Below, piece after piece: positions 16,924-27,358 of a stretch of 64,000 nt of DNA; positions within the stretch are counted from its first letter, which is position 1; each line of letters starts with the position of its first letter. Under the pieces are notes generated by a model. That model saw nothing but the letters and a program-made list of their open reading frames with translations. It searched no databases and was not told where the DNA came from. The position numbers were made by a program, and so were the translations under genes. The DNA comes from Brumimicrobium sp033722555 (GTDB lineage: Bacteria; Bacteroidota; Bacteroidia; Flavobacteriales_D; Crocinitomicaceae), in assembly GCA_033722555.1 (NCBI GenBank), contig JAWVYS010000002.1:1-64000 (forward strand). The letters are read 5' to 3'.

Positions 16924-19900
16924 TTAATCTTCTACAGATGTCAGTTCTTCATACACTTCTTTCGAACCAACCAGAACTTTATTGAATTCACGCGTTCCGG
17001 TACCTGCAGGAATTTGATGTCCAACAATAACGTTTTCTTTCAATCCAAGAAGAAGATCCTCTTTACCTGAAATAGCCGCCTCATTCAACACTTTTGTAGT
17101 TTCCTGGAAAGAAGCCGCTGAAATAAAGGACTGTGTTTGAAGCGAAGACCTTGTAATACCTTGAAGTAATGGTTTAGAGGTTGCTGCTACTGCATCTCTT
17201 GCCTCCACCAACTTCTTATCTTCTCTACGTAACAAAGAATTCTCATCTCTCAGTTTACGAGCAGTAATTGTTTGTCCTGCCTTCAATGTTTCAGAATCTC
17301 CCGGATCAACGACTACTTTCATTCCGAAGATACGATCGTTTTCCTCCATGAAATCTGCTTTATGAACTGCCTGATTTTCGAGGAATTTAGTATCTCCACC
17401 ATCAACGATTTCTACTTTCAGCATCATCTGACGAACGATTACCTCAAAATGTTTATCGTTGATCTTCACCCCCTGCAGACGATATACCTCCTGAACTTCA
17501 TTCACCAAATACTCCTGAACCGCAGTAGGTCCCTGAATATTCAAGATGTCCTTAGGAGTTATCGCTCCATCAGAAAGCGACTGTCCCGCGCGAACGAAAT
17601 CGTTTTCCTGAACCAGAATGTGCTTAGAAAGCGGAACAAGATACTTTTTGGTTTCTCCTGTTTTCGCTTCAATGATCACCTCACGGTTACCACGTTTAAT
17701 CTTTCCGTAGCTTGCAATACCGTCAATTTCCGAAACAACCGCCGGATTTGAAGGGTTTCTTGCTTCAAATAGTTCAGTAATACGTGGAAGACCACCGGTA
17801 ATATCACCTCCCTTACCACCAACTCTTGGTATTTTAACGAGGCTCTGACCTTTCTGGATAGGATCACCTTCCTTCACAGAAATGTGAGCATTTACAGGAA
17901 CAGGATATGATTTAAGAATTTCTCCCTTCTTATTTTTAATCAAAAGTGTCGGGTTCTTCTTTTTATCTCTCGTTTCAGTAATTACTTTTTCCGTAAATCC
18001 GGTTTGTTCATCCACCTCTTCACGGTAGGTTATACCTTCAATAACGTTTTCGAATTCCAGAACACCATCATACTCAGACACGATCACGGCATTGTAAGGA
18101 TCCCATTTACAAATAGGCTCTCCTTTCTTAATATCGCTTCCGTTTTCTTTAAGCATTTCAGCACCGTAAGGTATGTTGGCTGTCATCGCAGCAAGGCCGG
18201 TTTTCTTATCAATGATCTTAGCCTCAGCAGATCGACCAACTACTATTTCTCTTTTTGTGCCATCTTTTTCTGTTCTGGTAATCGTACGTAATTCGTCAAT
18301 TTCCAGTTTACCTGTTGCCTTTGCACGAAGATCGTTCTCATCAGCAATATTAGATGCCGTACCACCGACGTGGAAGGTACGAAGTGTAAGCTGAGTTCCC
18401 GGCTCACCAATTGATTGAGCAGCAACTACACCTACAGCATCACCGATCTGAGCCTCTCTGTGTGTTGCCAGGTTGCGTCCGTAACATTTTGCACAAACTC
18501 CCCTTTTCAATTCACAAGTTAAAACCGAACGAATCTCTACTTCTTCAATTCCTGCATCTTCTATGGCCTGAGCTTTATCGTCGTCTATCAGTTCCCCTGA
18601 TTCAACAATTAAATTATCGTCATCGTCTAACACATCGTGAACGCTGGTTCTTCCAACAATACGATCAAAAAGCGGTTCAACAATCTCATCACTCTTTTTA
18701 AGTGCAGTAGCTATAATTCCTCTCAGGGTTCCACAGTCAGGACTGTTAATTACCACATCTTGAGCAACATCAACGAGACGTCGAGTCAAATAACCGGCAT
18801 CCGCTGTTTTAAGTGCTGTATCTGCCAGACCCTTTCGCGCACCGTGCGTAGAAATAAAGTACTCAAGAATTGATAGACCTTCTTTAAAGTTAGAAAGAAT
18901 TGGGTTCTCAATAATCTCCTGAGAAGACGCTCCAGATTTCTGTGGCTTCGCCATAAGACCTCGCATTCCCGATAACTGACGAATCTGCTCTTTAGAACCA
19001 CGTGCTCCTGAATCAAACATCATGTAGATGGAGTTGAAACCTTGATTATCGTTTTTCAACTGTTCCATCAGTGTATGTGTCAATCTGGAGTTTGTTCTTG
19101 TCCAGATATCAATGATCTGATTATATCTTTCGTTATTGGTGATAAGACCCATGTTATAGTTCTCCATTACCTCACGAACACTTTGTTGCGCTTTATCAAC
19201 AAGTTCTTCTTTCTCTTTAGGAACAATAATGTCGTCAAGGTTGAACGAAAGTCCTCCTCGGAATGCCATATCGTAACCCAGCGATTTAATATCATCCATG
19301 AACTGAGCAGTACGAGCAGTTCCTGATAATCTTAACACTTTTCCGATGATGTCTCTTAGCGCCTTTTTGGTTAGGACATCGTTAATGAAACCTACTTCTC
19401 TTGGAACCGACTGATTAAAGATCACTCGTCCCACTGTAGTTTCTATCATTTGAAGAACAGACTCTCCTTTTTCGTTTCTGTCAAAGGTTCTAACCTTGAT
19501 ATATGAATGTAAATCAACTTTACCTTCATTCAAAGCTATTTGAACCTCTTCGGGTGAATAAAAGGTCATACCCTCTCCACGCATTTTTCTATTATCGTCG
19601 GATTTACGGCCTTTGGTAATATAGTAAAGACCAAGAACCATATCCTGAGATGGTACCGCAATCGGAGCACCGTTCGCCGGATTCAAGATGTTGTGCGAAG
19701 AAAGCATCAATAACTGAGCTTCCAAAATTGCAGCATTACCAAGTGGTAAGTGTACCGCCATCTGGTCACCATCAAAATCCGCGTTGAATGCTGTACAAAC
19801 AAGTGGATGAAGACGAATAGCTTTTCCTTCAATTAGTTTAGGCTGGAAAGCCTGAATACCAAGTCTGTGTAATGTAGGAGCACGGTTCAGTAATACAGGA

Positions 19901-21210
19901 TGTGACTTAATAACATTCTCAAGAATATCCCATACTACCGGTTCTTTGCGATCAACTATTTTCTTTGCAGACTTAACAGTTTTTACAATTCCTCTCTCGA
20001 TCAGTTTTCTGATAACAAAAGGTTTGTAAAGTTCGGCTGCCATATCTTTAGGTAAACCACACTCATGTAATTTCAAATCAGGACCGACAACGATAACTGA
20101 ACGAGCAGAGTAATCAACCCGTTTACCAAGAAGGTTCTGACGGAAACGACCTTGTTTTCCTTTAAGTGAGTCGGAGAGAGACTTTAAAGGTCTGTTAGAC
20201 TCGGTCTTTACCGCACTTGCTTTACGCGAATTATCAAAAAGAGAATCTACAGATTCCTGCAGCATTCTTTTCTCGTTTCTAAGGATAACCTCTGGAGCCT
20301 TAATTTCTATCAGTCGCTTCAATCGGTTATTTCTGATAATCACACGACGGTAAAGATCATTTAAATCCGATGTAGCGAAACGTCCTCCATCAAGAGGAAC
20401 AAGCGGCCTTAATTCCGGCGGAATTACCGGAACCACTTTAATAATCATCCACTCGGGACGGTTATCAATTCGATCCTGAGAATCACGCATTGCTTCAACC
20501 ACTTGAAGTCTTTTCAATGCTTCGTTTTTACGCTGCATTGAAGTTTCGGTATTTGCCTTGTGGCGAAGATCGTAGGACAAAGAATGCAGATCAAGACGCT
20601 GAAGAAGGTCGTATACAGCTTCAGCACCCATCTTAGCGATGAATTTATTAGGATCTGTATCTTCCAGGTACTGATTTTCCTTAGGAAGGGTATCCAAAAT
20701 ATCCAGATATTCTTCTTCAGTCAGGAATTCCATCGACTCAAGTGGCTCACCATCCGCTTTGGTGGCAATACCGGCCTGAATCACTACGTATCTTTCGTAA
20801 TAAATGATCTGATCAAGTTTCTTGGTTGGTAAACCAAGCATGTAACCAATCTTATTCGGTAAAGAACGGAAATACCAGATGTGAGCAACAGGAACAACAA
20901 GTTGAATGTGTCCCATTCTTTCACGTCTTACTTTTTTCTCGGTTACTTCAACACCACAACGGTCACAAACAATCCCCTTGTAACGGATACGTTTGTACTT
21001 TCCACAGTGACATTCATAGTCCTTCACAGGACCGAAAATACGCTCACAAAATAAACCGTCACGCTCAGGTTTATAAGTTCGGTAATTTATTGTTTCAGGC
21101 TTTAAAACCTCCCCGCTTGACTGTTCAAGGATTTGCTCAGGCGATGCAAGAGAAATCGTGATTTTCGAGAAGCTTTTAGCTGTATTTTCTGATTCTTTTC
21201 TATAAGCCAT
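16924..21210 (-). CDS. rpoC: DNA-directed RNA polymerase subunit beta'
   Basis: The 1428-residue largest catalytic subunit of RNA polymerase. The start is ATG 21210 (MAYRKESENTAK); a TTG nine bases upstream is less likely. The N-terminal zinc ribbon is at about residues 67-85 (CHCGKYKRIRYKGIVCDRCG). The active-site loop NADFDGDQM binds the catalytic magnesium ions. The second zinc site uses CGTLRG and CELKRGVCAKC. The bridge-helix and trigger-loop region is present (REAQIGDAVGVVAAQSIGEP, then QLTLRTFHVGG). The length is normal for Bacteroidota. It is 32 bases downstream of rpoB and followed by a terminator. Confidence 0.98.
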   Translation of the reverse strand: MAYRKESENTAKSFSKITISLASPEQILEQSSGEVLKPETINYRTYKPERDGLFCERIFGPVKDYECHCGKYKRIRYKGIVCDRCGVEVTEKKVRRERMGHIQLVVPVAHIWYFRSLPNKIGYMLGLPTKKLDQIIYYERYVVIQAGIATKADGEPLESMEFLTEEEYLDILDTLPKENQYLEDTDPNKFIAKMGAEAVYDLLQRLDLHSLSYDLRHKANTETSMQRKNEALKRLQVVEAMRDSQDRIDNRPEWMIIKVVPVIPPELRPLVPLDGGRFATSDLNDLYRRVIIRNNRLKRLIEIKAPEVILRNEKRMLQESVDSLFDNSRKASAVKTESNRPLKSLSDSLKGKQGRFRQNLLGKRVDYSARSVIVVGPDLKLHECGLPKDMAAELYKPFVIRKLIERGIVKTVKSAKKIVDRKEPVVWDILENVIKSHPVLLNRAPTLHRLGIQAFQPKLIEGKAIRLHPLVCTAFNADFDGDQMAVHLPLGNAAILEAQLLMLSSHNILNPANGAPIAVPSQDMVLGLYYITKGRKSDDNRKMRGEGMTFYSPEEVQIALNEGKVDLHSYIKVRTFDRNEKGESVLQMIETTVGRVIFNQSVPREVGFINDVLTKKALRDIIGKVLRLSGTARTAQFMDDIKSLGYDMAFRGGLSFNLDDIIVPKEKEELVDKAQQSVREVMENYNMGLITNNERYNQIIDIWTRTNSRLTHTLMEQLKNDNQGFNSIYMMFDSGARGSKEQIRQLSGMRGLMAKPQKSGASSQEIIENPILSNFKEGLSILEYFISTHGARKGLADTALKTADAGYLTRRLVDVAQDVVINSPDCGTLRGIIATALKKSDEIVEPLFDRIVGRTSVHDVLDDDDNLIVESGELIDDDKAQAIEDAGIEEVEIRSVLTCELKRGVCAKCYGRNLATHREAQIGDAVGVVAAQSIGEPGTQLTLRTFHVGGTASNIADENDLRAKATGKLEIDELRTITRTEKDGTKREIVVGRSAEAKIIDKKTGLAAMTANIPYGAEMLKENGSDIKKGEPICKWDPYNAVIVSEYDGVLEFENVIEGITYREEVDEQTGFTEKVITETRDKKKNPTLLIKNKKGEILKSYPVPVNAHISVKEGDPIQKGQSLVKIPRVGGKGGDITGGLPRITELFEARNPSNPAVVSEIDGIASYGKIKRGNREVIIEAKTGETKKYLVPLSKHILVQENDFVRAGQSLSDGAITPKDILNIQGPTAVQEYLVNEVQEVYRLQGVKINDKHFEVIVRQMMLKVEIVDGGDTKFLENQAVHKADFMEENDRIFGMKVVVDPGDSETLKAGQTITARKLRDENSLLRREDKKLVEARDAVAATSKPLLQGITRSSLQTQSFISAASFQETTKVLNEAAISGKEDLLLGLKENVIVGHQIPAGTGTREFNKVLVGSKEVYEELTSVED

Positions 21211-21241
21211 TTTAAACAAGTGTTTTCAAATTAAACATTGA

Positions 21242-24200
21242 CTAATCCATGGAGATACTTAATCCCAGACCTCTCAACTCGTGGAGAAGTACATTAAAGG
21301 ATTCCGGTATTCCCGGAGTTGGAAGATTATCTCCCTTCACGATTGCCTCGTAAGCTTTCGCTCTACCGTTAACGTCATCTGACTTAACAGTAAGGATCTC
21401 CTGAAGAATATTCGCCGCTCCGAATGCTTCCAACGCCCAAACCTCCATTTCACCAAAACGCTGACCACCGAACTGTGCTTTACCACCCAATGGTTGCTGC
21501 GTAATTAACGAATATGGACCAATCGAACGTGCATGCATTTTATCATCAACCATGTGAGAAAGTTTCAGCATGTAGATGATTCCAACTGTGGCAGGCTGGT
21601 GGAATCTTTCCCCTGTACCACCATCGTAAAGATAAGTTTTACCTGAGCGTGGGATTCCCGCCTCATCACAATATTTATCAATCTCAGCAGGACTCGCTCC
21701 GTCAAAAATAGGCGTCGCGAATTTTTTACCTAGTTTTTCACCCGCCCAACCAAGCACTGTTTCATAAATCTGTCCAAGGTTCATTCGGGAAGGTACACCT
21801 AGCGGATTCAGAACGATGTCAACCGGCGTTCCATCCTCAAGGAAAGGCATATCTTCCTGACGAACGATATTCGCAACAATACCCTTGTTACCGTGACGTC
21901 CTGCCATTTTATCTCCTACCTTCAACTTACGTTTTTTCGCAAGGTAAACTTTAGCCAGTTTTACGATACCTGCTGGTAATTCATCTCCTACAGAAATATG
22001 GAATTTCTTTCTTTTGTAATTTCCAAGTAGATCGTTTGCTTTAATATTGAAATTATGAATTACTCGTTGAACAAGTGTGTTCACTTTTTCGTCAGTCGTC
22101 CACATTCCGGGATTAACGATAGAGTAATCGATAATGCTCAAATTACGTTCAGTAAACTTCGAACCTTTCTTAATGATCTCTTCACGGAAGTTATTTGTAA
22201 CACCTGCCGATTTCTGATCCTCAAGAATAACGAGCAATTTCTTGATCAATATATCTTTCAGTTTACCGAGGTCTTTTTCATATTCGGCATCGAGTTGTTC
22301 CAGAATTGGTTTGTCCTGAGCCTTTGTTTTACGATCTTTAACTGCTCTTGAGAAAAGTTTTTTATCGATGATTACACCCTTCAATGATGGACTTGCTTTT
22401 AATGAAGCATCTTTCACATCACCGGCCTTATCACCAAAAATAGCTCTTAAAAGTTTTTCCTCCGGAGAAGGATCAGTCTCACCTTTCGGAGTGATCTTAC
22501 CGATAAGGATGTCCCCTTCTTTCACTTCAGCACCGATACGTATAAGTCCGTTTTCGTCAAGGTCTTTGGTTGCCTCCTCACTAACATTCGGGATATCCGC
22601 AGTAAGTTCTTCCATACCTCTTTTGGTATCACGAACTTCTAAAGAATATTCATCGATATGGATAGAAGTAAATACGTCATCGCGAACTACTCTTTCCGAA
22701 ATAACGATGGCATCCTCAAAGTTGTATCCTTTCCATGGCATGAATGCTACTTTCATGTTCTGACCGAGAGCAAGTTCTCCCTGTTGAGTAGCATAACCCT
22801 CACAAAGCACCTGATCCTTGGTAACCTTATCACCCTTTTGAACAATTGGCTTAAGGTTTATCGTTGAACCCTGGTTGGTTTTCATGAATTTAGTAAGTGC
22901 ATATCGCTTAGTATCACCATCAAAAGAAACGAGTTCGTCTTCTTTTGAAAGATCATATTTAATTACGATCTCGTTTGCATCCACATATTCTACAACTCCT
23001 TCACCTTCTGCATTTATAAGAACCCGAGAGTCTCTTGCCACCAATCTTTCGATTCCCGTTCCCACTATTGGAGAATTCGGTTTCAAAAGTGGAACTGCCT
23101 GACGCTGCATGTTCGATCCCATCAATGCACGGTTGGCATCATCATGCTCCAAAAACGGAATAGAAGATGCCGCAATAGATGCAATCTGGTTAGCACCAAC
23201 ATCCATCAAGTCAAGTTCTTTAGGATCCACAACAGGGAAGTCTCCCTCCTCACGGGCCTTAACCAAATCACTCTGGAACTCACCTTTATCATTGATAGGT
23301 GCATTCGCCTGAGCGATCATTTTATGATCTTCTTCTTCAGCTGACAGGTAAACAGGCTCTTCGTTTAATTTCACTTTTCCGCTTTCAACCTTTCGGTAAG
23401 GCGTTTCAATAAAACCAAGTTTATTCACTTTAGCGAATACACAAAGAGAGGAAATAAGTCCAATGTTCGGTCCTTCAGGTGTTTCAATTGTACACAAACG
23501 TCCATAATGTGTGTAGTGAACGTCACGAACCTCAAATCCGGCTCTCTCTCTGGATAAACCACCTGGTCCTAGAGCGGATAATCTTCTTTTGTGAGTTACC
23601 TCAGAAAGAGGATTCGTCTGATCCATGAACTGTGAAAGCTGATTCGTCCCGAAGAAAGAGTTGATAACAGAAGAAAGAGTCTTCGCATTGATCAAATCTA
23701 TTGGGGTGAACACCTCGTTATCACGAACGTTCATTCTTTCACGAATAGTACGCGCCATTCGGGCCAGACCAACTCCGAACTGAGAATAAAGCTGTTCACC
23801 AACTGTTCTTACACGACGGTTAGAAAGGTGATCGATATCATCAACTTCTGCTTTGGAGTTGATGAGTTCAATCAAATACTTAATGATTTTTATAATGTCA
23901 TTTTTGGTAAGGACACGAGACTCTTCTGAATCGTCTATATTCAGCTTTTTGTTAATTCTGAATCTACCTACCTCACCTAAATCATAACGCGTATCCGAGA
24001 AGAACAGTTTTTCAAATACGTTTCTTGCCGTCTCAAAATCCGGCGGCTCCGCGTTACGCAACTGACGGTATATGTGTTCAACCGCTTCTTTTTCTGAATT
24101 CGAAGTATCCTTCTGAAGCGTATTGTAAATTATCGTAAAATCTGCAGAGTTCACATCCTCTTTATGCAGAATAACCGTTTTAACACCGGCATCTACAATC

Positions 24201-25054
24201 TGATCGATATGCTCTTCCTGCAGAACAGTTTCGCGATCGAGAATTACTTCGTTTCTTTCGATTGAAACCACCTCTCCAGTGTCTTCATCAACGAAATCCT
24301 CCACCCATGTCTTCAAAACTCTTGCTGCAAGCTTTCGACCAACTATCTTTTTAAGATTGGTTTTAGTCGCCTTCACTTCATCAGCCAGATCAAAGATCTC
24401 CAGAATGTCTTTATCGCTTTCATAACCAATTGCTCTAAACAGAGTGGTTACAGGTAATTTTTTCTTTCTGTCGATGTATGCATACATAACATTGTTGATA
24501 TCCGTAGCGAACTCCATCCATGAACCTTTGAAAGGAATGATTCGCGCAGAATACAATTTCGCCCCGTTTGCGTGTCTCGACTGTCCGAAGAACACACCCG
24601 GAGAACGGTGGAGCTGAGAAACGATCACTCGTTCTGCTCCGTTAACAACAAATGAACCCTTTGGGGTCATATAAGGAATTGTACCCAAATAAACATCCTG
24701 AACGATGGTTTCGAAATCCTCGTGTTCAGGATCGGTACAATATAATTTCAATTTTGCTTTTAGAGGAACGCTGTAGGTTAATCCTCTTTCGATACACTCT
24801 TCAATTGTGTAGCGTGGCGGATCAACAAAATAGTCCAAAAACTCCAGAACGAATTGATTCCTCGTGTCCGTGATTGGGAAGTTTTCGGAGAAAACCTTGA
24901 AAAGGCCTTCTTTTTCGCGATTTTCCGGGGTTGTTTCTAGTTGAAAAAACTCCCTAAACGATTTTAATTGAATATCAAGAAAGTCAGGATACTCAAAAGT
25001 ACTTTTGCTTGAAGCAAAATTAATTCTTGTTGCGATATTATTTGATGTTGCCAA
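21242..25054 (-). CDS. rpoB: DNA-directed RNA polymerase subunit beta
   Basis: The 1270-residue beta subunit. Conserved blocks include the rifampicin region (FFGTNQLSQFMDQTNPLSEV, THKRRLSALGPGGLSRERAG), the NIGLISSL segment, the catalytic-face KMAGRHGNKG, and the C-terminal GGKAQFGGQRFGEMEVWALE. The only initiation codon in frame is TTG at 25054: the frame is closed by TAA 12-15 bases upstream, and no Met occurs in the first 30 residues, which begin ATSNNIATRINFASS and match Bacteroidota RpoB N-termini. It follows rplL across a 111-base gap holding two hairpins. Confidence 0.97.
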   Translation of the reverse strand: MATSNNIATRINFASSKSTFEYPDFLDIQLKSFREFFQLETTPENREKEGLFKVFSENFPITDTRNQFVLEFLDYFVDPPRYTIEECIERGLTYSVPLKAKLKLYCTDPEHEDFETIVQDVYLGTIPYMTPKGSFVVNGAERVIVSQLHRSPGVFFGQSRHANGAKLYSARIIPFKGSWMEFATDINNVMYAYIDRKKKLPVTTLFRAIGYESDKDILEIFDLADEVKATKTNLKKIVGRKLAARVLKTWVEDFVDEDTGEVVSIERNEVILDRETVLQEEHIDQIVDAGVKTVILHKEDVNSADFTIIYNTLQKDTSNSEKEAVEHIYRQLRNAEPPDFETARNVFEKLFFSDTRYDLGEVGRFRINKKLNIDDSEESRVLTKNDIIKIIKYLIELINSKAEVDDIDHLSNRRVRTVGEQLYSQFGVGLARMARTIRERMNVRDNEVFTPIDLINAKTLSSVINSFFGTNQLSQFMDQTNPLSEVTHKRRLSALGPGGLSRERAGFEVRDVHYTHYGRLCTIETPEGPNIGLISSLCVFAKVNKLGFIETPYRKVESGKVKLNEEPVYLSAEEEDHKMIAQANAPINDKGEFQSDLVKAREEGDFPVVDPKELDLMDVGANQIASIAASSIPFLEHDDANRALMGSNMQRQAVPLLKPNSPIVGTGIERLVARDSRVLINAEGEGVVEYVDANEIVIKYDLSKEDELVSFDGDTKRYALTKFMKTNQGSTINLKPIVQKGDKVTKDQVLCEGYATQQGELALGQNMKVAFMPWKGYNFEDAIVISERVVRDDVFTSIHIDEYSLEVRDTKRGMEELTADIPNVSEEATKDLDENGLIRIGAEVKEGDILIGKITPKGETDPSPEEKLLRAIFGDKAGDVKDASLKASPSLKGVIIDKKLFSRAVKDRKTKAQDKPILEQLDAEYEKDLGKLKDILIKKLLVILEDQKSAGVTNNFREEIIKKGSKFTERNLSIIDYSIVNPGMWTTDEKVNTLVQRVIHNFNIKANDLLGNYKRKKFHISVGDELPAGIVKLAKVYLAKKRKLKVGDKMAGRHGNKGIVANIVRQEDMPFLEDGTPVDIVLNPLGVPSRMNLGQIYETVLGWAGEKLGKKFATPIFDGASPAEIDKYCDEAGIPRSGKTYLYDGGTGERFHQPATVGIIYMLKLSHMVDDKMHARSIGPYSLITQQPLGGKAQFGGQRFGEMEVWALEAFGAANILQEILTVKSDDVNGRAKAYEAIVKGDNLPTPGIPESFNVLLHELRGLGLSISMD

Positions 25055-25088
25055 GACTACTAATTTTTATTAGATAAAAAGAACCAAA

Positions 25089-25142
25089 ATGCGCAATTAC
25101 GCATATAAACAGGACAAGGCATCCCGAAAATCGGGGATGCCT
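25089..25142 (-). promoter_or_regulatory. Tandem hairpins in the rplL-rpoB intergenic region
   Basis: The larger hairpin pairs AGGCATCCC (25117-25125) with GGGATGCCT (25134-25142) around an 8-base loop. A smaller one pairs ATGCG (25089-25093) with CGCAT (25100-25104). No T-run follows either on the minus strand, so they are not ordinary terminators. E. coli has an attenuator and an RNase III site at the same place; here a role in processing or partial attenuation is inferred only. Confidence 0.5.
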
Positions 25143-25165
25143 GTACTGTAAAATAAGTGATATAC

Positions 25166-25546
25166 TTACTTAATTTCAACTTCAGCTCCAGCTTCTTCCA
25201 ATGAAGTTTTTAAACTGTCAGCCTCGTCTTTAGCTACTCCTTCCTTAAGTGGGGAAGGTGCGCTATCCACTAATTCTTTAGCTTCTTTCAATCCAAGTCC
25301 GGTCAATTCCTTAACCAATTTAACGACAGCCAATTTACTACCACCGGCAGATTTTAGGATTACGTCAAACTCAGATTTTTCTTCAGCAGCTTCGCCTTCA
25401 GCGGCTCCTCCTGCTCCACCTGCTACTGCAACTGCAGCTGCAGCCGGCTCAATACCATACTCTTCTTTAAGTATAGCAGCTAATTCATTTACGTCCTTAA
25501 CTGTAAGGTTTACTAGCGTTTCAGCGATTTCTTTTAATTCAGCCAT
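25166..25546 (-). CDS. rplL: 50S ribosomal protein L7/L12 (bL12)
   Basis: The 126-residue stalk protein. The N-terminal dimerisation helices (ELKEIAETLVNLTVKDVNEL), an Ala/Gly-rich hinge (residues ~36-55) and the C-terminal factor-binding domain (KSEFDVILKSAG, VVKLVKELTGLGLKEAKELV) are all present. It recruits and activates translational GTPases. It sits between rplJ and rpoB in the standard order. Confidence 0.97.
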   Translation of the reverse strand: MAELKEIAETLVNLTVKDVNELAAILKEEYGIEPAAAAVAVAGGAGGAAEGEAAEEKSEFDVILKSAGGSKLAVVKLVKELTGLGLKEAKELVDSAPSPLKEGVAKDEADSLKTSLEEAGAEVEIK

Positions 25547-25591
25547 TTTTATTTTATTTAAACAAGTTCTAAAAAATAATAATTAATTAAT

Positions 25592-26113
25592 CTATGCTCT
25601 TTCTGAGAGCGTTTTAAGGATTCCAGCAATTTTTCCTCCCTGACCTTTAAGACCCGAAACAACATTTTTAGCCGGGCTCTGAAGCAACATAATGATATCG
25701 CCAATAAGTTCCTCTTTACTTTTGAGAGCCGTGAGGGCTTCTAAGTGCTGATCACCTACAAAAATAGCGTGTTCAATAAATGCTCCTTTCAGAATAGGTT
25801 TAGGATTCTTCTTACGGAAATCCTGAATTACTTTAGCGGGTGCATTACCCACCTCAGCAAACATGACAGACGTAGGTCCTGACAGGACACCTTTAAGATC
25901 TACCAAATCTTTATCCGCAACTTTTTCCATCGCTTTTTCAAGCAGTGTATTTTTCACCACCTTCAGACGAATGTTGTTTTTAAAGCATTTACCACGTAGA
26001 TCATTAATTTTTTCTACCGTCAGTTCCGATGTGTCTGCTAAATAGAAGACTCCTGACTCCTGAAGTTCAGCTGTCAGATCTTCTATGTACTTCGCTTTTT
26101 CTTCTCTGTTCAT
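25592..26113 (-). CDS. rplJ: 50S ribosomal protein L10 (uL10)
   Basis: The 173-residue base of the L12 stalk. It starts NREEKAKYIEDLTAELQ and contains DLRGKCFKNNIRLKVVKNTL and the C-terminal helix (KVIQDFRKKNP onward) that carries L12 dimers. Only 11 bases separate it from rplA, so there is no room for the long L10-binding leader known from E. coli; any autogenous control must act elsewhere. Confidence 0.96.
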   Translation of the reverse strand: MNREEKAKYIEDLTAELQESGVFYLADTSELTVEKINDLRGKCFKNNIRLKVVKNTLLEKAMEKVADKDLVDLKGVLSGPTSVMFAEVGNAPAKVIQDFRKKNPKPILKGAFIEHAIFVGDQHLEALTALKSKEELIGDIIMLLQSPAKNVVSGLKGQGGKIAGILKTLSERA

Positions 26114-26124
26114 AATTTAAGTTT

Positions 26125-26820
26125 TTAAGCGACAACAGATTTAGCGTCAATTTGGATACTCGGACTCATGGTAGAGCTCATATAGATACTTTTAATATAA
26201 GTACCTTTAGCTGCAGCCGGTTTCATCTTAACCAACGTGGTAATAAGTTCCTGAGCATTATCCTTTATTTTTCCGCCATCGAAAGAAACCTTTCCAATAT
26301 TGGAATGAACAATACCGTACTTATCTACACGGAAGTCAATTTTACCTGCTTTCACTTCTTGAACCGCTTTACCAACGTCCATCGTTACCGTACCTGTTTT
26401 TGGGTTCGGCATAAGCCCTCTTGGTCCTAAAACACGTCCCAGAGCACCAACCTTTCCCATTACCGAAGGCATCGTAATTATGACATCTACATCAGTCCAT
26501 CCACCTTTGATTTTATCAATGTATTCATCCAAACCAACATAATCAGCACCTGCCTCTTTAGCCTCACTTTCCTTATCAGGTGTACAAAGTACTAATACTT
26601 TTACATCCTTTCCGGTACCGTGAGGAAGCGCAACTGTACCTCTTACCATTTGGTTTGCCTTACGAGGGTCAACCCCTAATCTTACACTGATATCAACTGA
26701 AGCATCGAATTTAGCATTGGTAATCTCCTTCACTAAATTACATGCCTCATTCAACGAATACGACTTGCTCGAATCTATCTTAGCAAGTGCTTCTTTTCTT
26801 TTCTTAGAAATACGTCCCAT
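26125..26820 (-). CDS. rplA: 50S ribosomal protein L1 (uL1)
   Basis: The 231-residue L1-stalk protein that moves with the exit-site tRNA. Landmarks are NAKFDASVDISVRLGVDPRK, RGTVALPHGTGK, the GALGRVLGPRGLMPNPKTGT loop, and FRVDKYGIVHSNIGKVSF. Length and order (rplK-rplA-rplJ) are canonical. It begins 12 bases after rplK. Confidence 0.97.
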   Translation of the reverse strand: MGRISKKRKEALAKIDSSKSYSLNEACNLVKEITNAKFDASVDISVRLGVDPRKANQMVRGTVALPHGTGKDVKVLVLCTPDKESEAKEAGADYVGLDEYIDKIKGGWTDVDVIITMPSVMGKVGALGRVLGPRGLMPNPKTGTVTMDVGKAVQEVKAGKIDFRVDKYGIVHSNIGKVSFDGGKIKDNAQELITTLVKMKPAAAKGTYIKSIYMSSTMSPSIQIDAKSVVA

Positions 26821-26832
26821 GATTTATGTTAT

Positions 26833-27273
26833 TTAGTTTGTAGGAAAAGTCCCTTTTACAGTAATTCCCATACTTCTGGCGGTTCCAGCGACCATTTTCA
26901 TACCGGATTCAACTGTAAAACAGTTCATATCCTGTAATTTATCTTCAGCAATTGCTTTGATTTGATCCCAGGTAACAGCTGCTACCTTCACTCGGTTTGG
27001 TTCGGCAGAACCGCTTTTTAGTTTTGCAGCTTCTTTTAACTGAACTGCTGCGGGCGGAGTTTTGATAATAAAATCAAACGATTTATCACCATAAACAGTA
27101 ATCACTACCGGCAACACCTTTCCTGCTCTGTCTTGAGTTCTTGAGTTGAACTGCTTACAGAACTCCATAATGTTGACACCTTTTGCACCAAGTGCTGGTC
27201 CAACGGGAGGAGAAGGGTTAGCTGCACCGCCTTTGATCTGTAATTTGATCAATCCTGCTACTTCTTTAGCCAT
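26833..27273 (-). CDS. rplK: 50S ribosomal protein L11 (uL11)
   Basis: The 146-residue protein of the GTPase-associated centre. It has the N-terminal proline-rich PSPPVGPALGAKGVNIMEFC and the C-terminal rRNA-binding part (KSGSAEPNRVKVAAVTWDQI, GTARSMGITVKG). It follows nusG by 85 bases, a gap with no clear element. Confidence 0.97.
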   Translation of the reverse strand: MAKEVAGLIKLQIKGGAANPSPPVGPALGAKGVNIMEFCKQFNSRTQDRAGKVLPVVITVYGDKSFDFIIKTPPAAVQLKEAAKLKSGSAEPNRVKVAAVTWDQIKAIAEDKLQDMNCFTVESGMKMVAGTARSMGITVKGTFPTN

Positions 27274-27358
27274 TTATATATGTATTGTGTAGTACTAACG
27301 TGGAAGATCGATGGGAAGCTTTAATCATCGCAACCACTCCTACTGGTTAAAAAACAAT

